NCBI GenBank assembly: GCA_964529795.1
Contig: CAZGXM010000004.1
Coordinates: 1 to 64,000 of the forward strand
DNA: 64,000 nucleotides
Source: CAZGXM01 sp964529795
GTDB lineage: Bacteria > Bacillota > JADQBR01
Direction of reading: 5' to 3'
Below, in pieces: positions 58,405-64,000 of the stretch. The translations under genes and the position numbers were made by a program. The notes under the pieces were generated by a model. The model worked only from the letters and a program-made list of their open reading frames with translations, was not told where the DNA came from and ran no database searches. Numbering within the stretch: position 1 is the first letter of the stretch; every line of letters starts with the position of its first letter.

Positions 58405-59163
58405 TTACCTGCTGCTACCTGCCTCATTTTCCCCTGCAGCAAAGTATTTTACAATGCCCGCATAGATACACCAGGCCAACCGCTCCTGGTACACCGGGTT
58501 ATTTAATAACTTTTCTTCCCGGGGATTGGAAATAAAGCCCACCTCCACTATGGCCACGGGCATTTCCAGGTTTCCCAGTAGATAAGAGTTTGCTTCCGGC
58601 AGCGGCTTGGCCTTTCTGTCCGTATTTTTCAATACCCGGACGAATTCCCCCTGTATTGCCCTGGCCAGTCTTTCTCCTTCCGGGGAGGATTTTTTATAAA
58701 AGGTCTGAGCACCGGTCCAGCGAGTACCGAAACTGTTGGCCTGAATGGATATGTAGAGGTCTGCCCTGGCTTTACCGGCCAGTTCCACCCGCTTACGCAT
58801 ATCTTCCTTTTTCCGCTGCCTGATTGATTTATCAGGGCTGGACAAGTCAGTATCCGTTTCCCTGGTCATAATTACCGCCGCCCCTGCCCGGCTAAGCACC
58901 ATGGCGACTTTTTTTGCCACGGACAGGTTCAAATCTTTTTCCAGGGTACCGCCGGGTCCCGTGGCGCCGCCGTCCGGTCCCCCGTGGCCCGGGTCTACCA
59001 CTATTACCTTGTCTGCCACCGCCCAGGACATGGCGGAGATGGTTTCCGTAGCAATCCTGCCCGTAGCGTAAATATAGACAATATACATAAAAGCAACCAG
59101 CAGCACTAAAGTCACCAGCGGCTTAAACCGAACACGGTAGACAGCAAACCAGACCCTACCCAC
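58405..59163 (-). CDS. cwlD: N-acetylmuramoyl-L-alanine amidase CwlD
   Basis: Forms muramic-delta-lactam in the spore cortex with PdaA. 252 residues: membrane anchor (about 14-33) then Amidase_3. Zinc site residues: His in VVDPGHGGPDGG, Glu in LEKDLNLSVAKK, and at the third position the usual SIHAN is SIQANSF here, so a Gln replaces a zinc His. The catalytic Glu lies in VAIVEVGFISNPREE. Directly downstream of rpsI, the position it also holds in Bacillus subtilis. Confidence 0.93.
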   Translation of the reverse strand: MGRVWFAVYRVRFKPLVTLVLLVAFMYIVYIYATGRIATETISAMSWAVADKVIVVDPGHGGPDGGATGPGGTLEKDLNLSVAKKVAMVLSRAGAAVIMTRETDTDLSSPDKSIRQRKKEDMRKRVELAGKARADLYISIQANSFGTRWTGAQTFYKKSSPEGERLARAIQGEFVRVLKNTDRKAKPLPEANSYLLGNLEMPVAIVEVGFISNPREEKLLNNPVYQERLAWCIYAGIVKYFAAGENEAGSSR

Positions 59164-59222
59164 ATTTTTTCCTCCCTTGAAAATTTCTCATTAAAACTTA
59201 TGCCCGGTGTAAGGTTTTAGCA

Positions 59223-59256
59223 CAAAAAAATAAGCAGCGGTATAAACCACTGCCAG
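59223..59256 (-). terminator. Terminator of rplM-rpsI
   Basis: Minus strand stem GCAGTGG / CCGCTGC (one mismatch) followed by TTATTTTTTT, 20 bases after the rpsI stop. Confidence 0.65.
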
Positions 59257-59275
59257 GTGTAATCGATATCCAATT

Positions 59276-59668
59276 TTATCTCTTGGAAAATTGGGGCGCT
59301 TTCCGCGCTTTTTTCAAGCCGTACTTTCTTCTTTCCTTCATGCGCGGGTCGCGGGTGAGGAATCCTTCCCGTTTGAGCAACGGGCGTAATTCCTTATCCG
59401 CTTCCAAAAGTGCCCGGGCAATACCCATCCGAATGGCTCCCGCCTGACCGGTGGTACCGCCGCCATGAACTTTTACCAATACGTCAAAGCGCCCATCAGT
59501 GCCGGTAACTGCCAACGGCTGTTTTATAATCATTTCCAGGGTTTTCTTGCCAAAATATTCTTCCATGGGTCTTCTGTTTATAATAATTTTCCCGTTACCG
59601 GGGACCAGGCGAACCCGCGCTACGGCATTCTTACGTCGGCCCGTCCCGTAATATTGTACTTGAGCCAT
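59276..59668 (-). CDS. rpsI: 30S ribosomal protein S9
   Basis: 130 residues from ATG 59668 (MAQVQYYGTGRRKNAVARVR) after AAGGAGG; an upstream in-frame start has no support. The C-terminal KYGLKKARKAPQFSKR reaches the P-site tRNA, as in all S9. Follows rplM by 54 bases. Confidence 0.98.
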   Translation of the reverse strand: MAQVQYYGTGRRKNAVARVRLVPGNGKIIINRRPMEEYFGKKTLEMIIKQPLAVTGTDGRFDVLVKVHGGGTTGQAGAIRMGIARALLEADKELRPLLKREGFLTRDPRMKERRKYGLKKARKAPQFSKR

Positions 59669-59722
59669 AATATCCTCCTTCCTCCACAAATACCAAAAAT
59701 CTTCGGTAGTAAGCTTTTTATT

Positions 59723-60157
59723 TTAGCCTTTCAGTTGCCAATTTTCCGGCTTTTGTGCCTGGTGATTATGTTCGGCACCGCGGTAAACTTTCAGTTTCTT
59801 GATTTGGGCCCGTCCCAGCTTGTTGTGGGGCAACATCCCTTTAACGGCCAACCGCACAGCCTTTTCAGGATTTTTTTGGAGCAGAGTTCCGTAGTCGATG
59901 CTTTTCAGCCCACCGGGATGACCGGAATGCCGCCGGTATTGCTTTTGCTTTAATTTATTACCTGTTAATTTAACTTTTTCAGCATTAATTACTATTACAA
60001 AATCGCCAGTATCCACATGGGGTGTAAAGGTAGGCTTATGCTTGCCGCGTAAAATAACCGCAACTTCACTGGCCAACCTTCCCAACACCTTATCGGCAGC
60101 ATCCACCACATACCATTTTCTTTCCACTTCGTTGGGTTTGGCCATATAAGTAGACAT
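59723..60157 (-). CDS. rplM: 50S ribosomal protein L13
   Basis: 144 residues: MSTYMAKPNEVERKWYVVDA, DAADKVLGRLASEVA, LRGKHKPTFTPHVDTGDFV, the conserved KGMLPHNKLGR near residue 112. Forms the rplM-rpsI operon behind the promoter at 60259 and a leader that may bind L13. Confidence 0.98.
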   Translation of the reverse strand: MSTYMAKPNEVERKWYVVDAADKVLGRLASEVAVILRGKHKPTFTPHVDTGDFVIVINAEKVKLTGNKLKQKQYRRHSGHPGGLKSIDYGTLLQKNPEKAVRLAVKGMLPHNKLGRAQIKKLKVYRGAEHNHQAQKPENWQLKG

Positions 60158-60164
60158 TTTTATC

Positions 60165-60252
60165 CCTCCTTACCGCTTTAACTGCTTCCTTGTCTAAACC
60201 CTGTCATCCACGGGGCTCTTGAGATGAAAGGGATTTAAGGCAAAAACTCACA
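60165..60252 (-). promoter_or_regulatory. Leader of rplM, possible L13 autoregulatory element
   Basis: Between the promoter and the L13 start are about 90 bases with pairing between segments such as GGGCTCTTGAGATG and CATC...AAGAGCCCCG (minus strand ATCTCAAGAGCCCC and GGATGACAGGG). Its position and size fit the L13 leader described in low-GC Gram-positives; I could not fold it against the model. Confidence 0.35.
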
Positions 60253-60258
60253 TGATTA

Positions 60259-60287
60259 ATTGTACTTGAGAGCTTAATCAATGTCAA
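60259..60287 (-). promoter_or_regulatory. Promoter of rplM-rpsI
   Basis: Minus strand TTGACA (60282-60287), 17-base spacer, TACAAT (60259-60264). Confidence 0.8.
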
Positions 60288-60310
60288 GCTAAATCCCTTG
60301 TCATGAAAAG

Positions 60311-61054
60311 TTAATAGGTGACGCTTTCCAAAGTGAGGCCGCAGGCCGGCGCCGTGACACCGGCGGCCCGCCGGTCTTTTTGGGCAATTATTTCCGGCAC
60401 CTCCGCCGGCTTTCTTTTACCCAACCCCACTTCCAACAACGTGCCTGCCATAATTCTCACCATATTATATAAGAAACCGTCAGCGGTAATTACCACTGCA
60501 ATTAAGCCGCCGTCACTTGTCACCCGGCAGCTTTTGACCTCTCGCACACAGCCGCTTACATTGCTGCCACTGGCACAGAAAGAGCTAAAATCATGCCTGC
60601 CCTCAAAGTAAGCCGCTGCCTGCTTCATTGCTTGAAAATCCAGTTCCGCACTGACGTGATGCGCATGACGCCGCCAAAATATATCCGGGAAAGGCCGGTT
60701 CATAATCCTGTATATATAAGTCTTCTGCCTGGCACTGTAACGGGCGTGAAAGTTCCCGTCAACCTTTTGGCTTGCGGTTACCACCACATCCCAGGGCAAA
60801 ATACCGTTTAATGCCCGGGGATACCGCTCCACAGGGATGGAAGACGCTGTGGTAAAACTTACCACCTGCCCGCGGGCGTGGACACCGGTATCGGTCCTTC
60901 CTGCCGCCACTACCCGGATATCTTCACCGGTGAGTACTTTCAGGGCGCTTTCAAGTGTAAACTGCACCGTCCGACTGTTTGGCTGTCTGGTTTGTATCTG
61001 CCATCCGTTGAAATCGGTGCCGTCATACTGGAGAGTCAATTTTATATGGTGCAT
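60311..61054 (-). CDS. truA: tRNA pseudouridine synthase A
   Basis: Modifies U38-40 in tRNA anticodon arms. ATG at 61054 (MHHIKLTLQYDGTDFNGWQ); a GTG 9 bases earlier is possible. 247 residues. The catalytic Asp is in AGRTDTGVHARGQV near residue 55, followed by the FHARYSARQKTYIYRI strand and FLYNMVRIMAGTLLEVG near residue 195. Between ecfT and rplM in the usual gene order. Confidence 0.97.
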   Translation of the reverse strand: MHHIKLTLQYDGTDFNGWQIQTRQPNSRTVQFTLESALKVLTGEDIRVVAAGRTDTGVHARGQVVSFTTASSIPVERYPRALNGILPWDVVVTASQKVDGNFHARYSARQKTYIYRIMNRPFPDIFWRRHAHHVSAELDFQAMKQAAAYFEGRHDFSSFCASGSNVSGCVREVKSCRVTSDGGLIAVVITADGFLYNMVRIMAGTLLEVGLGKRKPAEVPEIIAQKDRRAAGVTAPACGLTLESVTY

Positions 61055-61065
61055 AAAATTCACCC

Positions 61066-61866
61066 CTAGCTTAGCAACCGGCTGGCCACGGATAAACCCA
61101 ATACCGTAAACATCAACAACAGCGCCAAGCCATCGCGAGGCGCAAACCGCAGCTGAATCATTTTCGTGCGGTTAACCCCGCCCCGGTAGCAGCGGGCCTC
61201 CATGGCCAAGGCCAGGTCGTCGGCACGACGGAAGGCCCCGATAAACAGCGGTACCAAAAGCGGCACCAGGTTCTTTCCCCGGCGAATGATGCTGCCGGTT
61301 TCAAAATCCGCACCCCGGGCTTTTTGCGCTTTCATTATTTTTTCCGTTTCCTCCAAAAAGGTAGGAATAAACCGAAGTGCAATCGTCATCATCATTGCCA
61401 ATTCGTGGGCGGGCAATCCCACCCTTTTGGCCGGACTTAAAAGATTCTCCAAGCCGTCCGTCAACCTGATGGGCGAAGTGGTCAGTGTCAACAGGGAAGT
61501 AATCAACACCAGGTATATCAGACGCAGGGAAATAAAAATTCCCTTAATGAGGCCTTCCCGGGAGGCAGTCAAGGGTCCCAATTTAAATAACAGCTCCCCC
61601 TGGGTAAAGAATAAATGTAACGGAAAAGTAATGGCAATAACAATAACTATGGGCTTTAGTCCCCGGAGCACATAAATAACGGGTAGGCGACTGAGTAGCA
61701 CAACAGACAGGGATACCACAGTCATCAACAAATACCCCTGCCAACTGTCAACGGTAAATAAAGCCACTATATAAGGTATGATTGCAATAAGCTTAGTTCG
61801 CGGGTCCAGACGGTGAATAATTGATTCTCCCGGTACATATTGCCCGATAGTGATATCATTTAACAT
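61066..61866 (-). CDS. ecfT: ECF transporter T component
   Basis: Transmembrane scaffold of the energy-coupling factor that binds various vitamin S-components. 266 residues, with about five helices in two groups. The two Ala-Arg-Gly-like motifs are seen as KAQKARGADFETG and MEARCYRGGVNRT, which touch the ATPases. The start overlaps ecfA2 by 11 bases. Works with EcfA1 and EcfA2. Confidence 0.95.
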   Translation of the reverse strand: MLNDITIGQYVPGESIIHRLDPRTKLIAIIPYIVALFTVDSWQGYLLMTVVSLSVVLLSRLPVIYVLRGLKPIVIVIAITFPLHLFFTQGELLFKLGPLTASREGLIKGIFISLRLIYLVLITSLLTLTTSPIRLTDGLENLLSPAKRVGLPAHELAMMMTIALRFIPTFLEETEKIMKAQKARGADFETGSIIRRGKNLVPLLVPLFIGAFRRADDLALAMEARCYRGGVNRTKMIQLRFAPRDGLALLLMFTVLGLSVASRLLS

Positions 61867-62731
61867 TAGTCTTACCCCTTAACATTTGCAGTAATTCATT
61901 TTTCACTTCCGTCAGCGTTACCAGATCGGTGCGGACCGGCTTACCCCGTTTACGTAAACCCAGCAGCAAATGGGTGACTTGGGGGATATCCAAACCCATC
62001 TCCTTTAACTGCTGTCCCCGGGCAAATACCTCATGGGGTGTCCCCTGCATCACTAATTTGGAACGGTGCATCACCAGCACCCGCTGGGCTAATCTTGCCA
62101 CATCCTCCATATTATGGGAAACCAACACCACGGTAAGCCCTTCTTCCCTGTGGAGGCGAACAATCTGCTCCATAATCTCGTTTCTTCCCCTGGGGTCCAA
62201 ACCCGCCGTCGGCTCATCCAGCACAATAATTTCCGGCTTCATGGCCAGGACACCGGCAATTGCCACCCGCCGCATTTGACCGCCACTTAAATCAAAAGGA
62301 GAACGGTCTTTTAACTCTCCGTAGTTCAACCCCACCAGTTCCATTGCATACCTGACCCGCTTTTCGATTTCTTCTGCCGAACAACCTGCATTGTTGGGGC
62401 CATATGCTATATCCTTGTATATCGTTTCTTCGAACAGTTGATGTTCTGGGTATTGAAACACCAATCCCACTTTTTGTCTCGCCCACTTGATGTTTTGTTT
62501 TGTATTTATATCTTTCCCGTTAAGAAGCACCTGACCCCTGCCAGGCTTAAGCAGACCGTTAAAATGTTGCACAAGTGTGGATTTCCCTGATCCTGTAGCG
62601 CCTATAATCGCCACAAATTCTCCCAATTCAATACTGACGGACACCTCAAGCAAGGCCGTGTGTGCGTAGGGGGTGCCCGCTTTATATGTGTAAGTCACTT
62701 GATCTAAAACCAACGCCATAGTCATAGCCAC
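61856..62731 (-). CDS. ecfA2: ECF transporter ATPase EcfA2
   Basis: ATPase of the ECF module. 291 residues: Walker A GATGSGKSTLVQHF near residue 44, Q-loop FQYPEHQLFEETI, signature DLSGGQMRRVAIAG near residue 145, Walker B IIVLDEPTAGLDPRG, and H-loop SHNME. The start GTG at 62731 lacks a clear ribosome site; ATG at 62725 or 62719 are alternatives. Overlaps ecfT by 11 bases. Confidence 0.94.
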   Translation of the reverse strand: MAMTMALVLDQVTYTYKAGTPYAHTALLEVSVSIELGEFVAIIGATGSGKSTLVQHFNGLLKPGRGQVLLNGKDINTKQNIKWARQKVGLVFQYPEHQLFEETIYKDIAYGPNNAGCSAEEIEKRVRYAMELVGLNYGELKDRSPFDLSGGQMRRVAIAGVLAMKPEIIVLDEPTAGLDPRGRNEIMEQIVRLHREEGLTVVLVSHNMEDVARLAQRVLVMHRSKLVMQGTPHEVFARGQQLKEMGLDIPQVTHLLLGLRKRGKPVRTDLVTLTEVKNELLQMLRGKTNVK

Positions 62732-62779
62732 CGTTTCAATTATTGCTAATCATCTTTTTAACATTCTTCATAAGAATGG

Positions 62780-63604
62780 TCAATAACGGCTCAGCCATTC
62801 CGCCATTTCTTCCACTGTCATCATATTCCGGGGAATATCCAAGCCTTCTTGGCGCAAGTGGTGTGCCAGACGCACCACCTGCGGTACATCCAAACTCAAC
62901 TCTTTCAAGCGTTCCACCTGTAAAAATATCTCCAGCGGTTTGCCCATCATGGCGACCCGGCCCTCTTCCATCACCACTACCCGGTCGGCAGCCACCGCCT
63001 CTTCCATGAAGTGGGTAATATGCACTACCGTCAACCCTTCCTGCCGGTTGAGTTTCACAACTGTTTCCATCACTTCCTTCCGGCCCCGGGGATCCAACAT
63101 GGCGGTAGGCTCGTCCAGCACCAGCACCGACGGGCGCATGGCTATGATACCCGCTATTGCCACTCTCTGCTTTTGGCCGCCGGACAGTAAATGGGGTGCG
63201 TAATGCCGGTAGTCACTCATGCTCACCAGTTCCAGTGCTTCCGTTACTCTGGACCGAATTTGTTCCGGGGGCAAACCGATGTTTTCAGGGCCAAATGCAA
63301 CATCTTCCTCCACCACGGTAGCAACCAACTGGTTGTCGGGATTTTGAAACACCATCCCGACCCGCTGCCTGATCTCCCAAAGATTTTCTTCAGCAGCGGT
63401 ATCCAGCCCATCGACGGTTACACTTCCTTTACCGGGGAGAAGTAACGCATTCAGGTGTTTTGCCAAAGTGGACTTCCCCGAACCGTTATGGCCCAGGATA
63501 ACCATAAATTCGCCCGAAGCTATATCCAGGTTCACCCCTTTAAGCGCTGTCACCTGCTCTTCTCCCCGCCGGTAATAATGCCAAAGGTTTTCTATCTTAA
63601 TCAT
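62780..63604 (-). CDS. ecfA1: ECF transporter ATPase EcfA1
   Basis: Partner ATPase of EcfA2. ATG at 63604 (MIKIENLWHYYRRG); the open frame extends four codons further with no better site. About 274 residues: Walker A GHNGSGKSTLAKHLNALLL, FQNPDNQLVATVVEEDVAFG, signature LSGGQKQRVAIAGI, Walker B VLVLDEPTAMLDPRG, and THFMEE. Follows rplQ, as in most Firmicutes. Confidence 0.95.
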   Translation of the reverse strand: MIKIENLWHYYRRGEEQVTALKGVNLDIASGEFMVILGHNGSGKSTLAKHLNALLLPGKGSVTVDGLDTAAEENLWEIRQRVGMVFQNPDNQLVATVVEEDVAFGPENIGLPPEQIRSRVTEALELVSMSDYRHYAPHLLSGGQKQRVAIAGIIAMRPSVLVLDEPTAMLDPRGRKEVMETVVKLNRQEGLTVVHITHFMEEAVAADRVVVMEEGRVAMMGKPLEIFLQVERLKELSLDVPQVVRLAHHLRQEGLDIPRNMMTVEEMAEWLSRY

Positions 63605-63830
63605 TATGCCACACACCCAATCCCATGCCCACTTGCCGGGGGTCTCAATGTCTTTTAAGCTGCCCGGTTAGCAATTGAAACTAAGTTTCCCGGTCCTGAA
63701 ATTGCTACTGTGTATTGAGCCACATCTCATTTAAAAATAGAAGCCAGGACTACTAGTCTTAAAAACCAAGCCCAGCATAACTCCTGACCCCAACAAGTGC
63801 CTTATTTAAGCAGCCTTGAGTTAGACCAAT

Positions 63831-64000
63831 TCTACTTTAACCATTTCAGCACCGTCACCGCGGCGGTTGCCCAGTTTGATAATCCGGGTATAACCTCCTT
63901 GACGTTCTTCATATCGTTTGGCAATATCGCTAAACAGCTTGGTCACCACATCTTCCTCCTGTAAATAACCCAAGGCCTGGCGGCGGGCATGAAGGTCACC
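63831..64000 (-). CDS. rplQ: 50S ribosomal protein L17, C-terminal part
   Basis: The gene enters from the right edge; the last 56 codons and the TAA at 63831 are visible. The sequence DLHARRQALGYLQEEDVVTK leads to RYEERQGGYTRIIKLGNRRG and ends MVKVELV, typical of L17. The distance to ecfA1 (about 226 bases) holds no other gene. Confidence 0.95.

Overview
The window looks like chromosome of an anaerobic, spore-forming, Gram-positive bacterium of the Peptococcaceae/Desulfotomaculum type. Reasons: a spore cortex amidase (CwlD) beside rplM-rpsI, SleB-like and SLH-domain cell-wall proteins, ferredoxin-dependent indolepyruvate oxidoreductase, an archaeal-type fructose-1,6-bisphosphatase, T-box/M-box/ykkC RNA regulation, AGGAGG ribosome sites and many TTG/GTG starts. 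The organism call is inference; no 16S rRNA is present.

Layout. 1-1319 (minus): cdaA-cdaR, cyclic di-AMP synthesis. 1320-2591: sparse DNA with a small DUF1540-like gene and gene remnants. 2592-15773 (minus): a branched-chain amino acid operon, read as promoter, T-box, ykkC-type (probably ppGpp) riboswitch, ilvE, ilvD, ilvB1, ilvN, ilvB2, leuA, leuC, leuD, leuB, cimA. A second acetolactate synthase large subunit sits where ilvC is often found, and no ilvC is in the window. 15899-16625 (plus): three tiny unknown genes. 16663-17896 (minus): DUF3786, FmdB-type zinc ribbon and ferredoxin genes. 18133-19866 (plus): Mg2+ M-box riboswitch, a small leader ORF and mgtE. 19975-28233: DNA methyltransferase, GH18-SLH protein, nifS-thiI pair, LysM-SleB protein, two-component system. 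28512-31101 (plus): glycosyltransferase and GH57 glycosidase. 31100-36929 (minus): a decayed ORF, LysE exporter, HtrA protease, two paralogous one-helix proteins, Orn/Lys/Arg decarboxylase and FBPase. 37197-37540: tRNA-Ala(CGC) and tRNA-Val(CAC). 37947-42670: pyruvate-kinase C-domain protein, small proteins and paaK-iorA-iorB. 42758-54311 (minus): arginine operon argC-argJ-argB-argD-(carA remnant)-carB-argF-argG-argH behind a promoter with an ArgR-like operator. 54403-59163: small proteins, a deleted M29 aminopeptidase, the AmmeMemoRadiSam genes, ogt and cwlD. 59276-64000 (minus): end of the ribosomal-protein region (rplQ, ecfA1, ecfA2, ecfT, truA, rplM, rpsI).

How it fits together. The ilv-leu-cim genes can make valine, leucine and isoleucine from pyruvate, with citramalate as the isoleucine entry point; the missing ketol-acid reductoisomerase must be elsewhere. 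The tandem T-box plus ykkC aptamer would make operon expression depend on two starvation signals, uncharged tRNA (specifier probably ATC, Ile) and probably ppGpp. The arg genes form a complete route from glutamate to arginine via ArgJ recycling, except that the small subunit of carbamoyl phosphate synthetase (carA) survives only as a C-terminal stub.

The region also holds several gene tombstones (GMC oxidoreductase, M24 peptidase, carA, M29 aminopeptidase, a frameshifted ORF), so internal deletion and decay have been active here. No CRISPR array, prophage or intact insertion sequence was seen.
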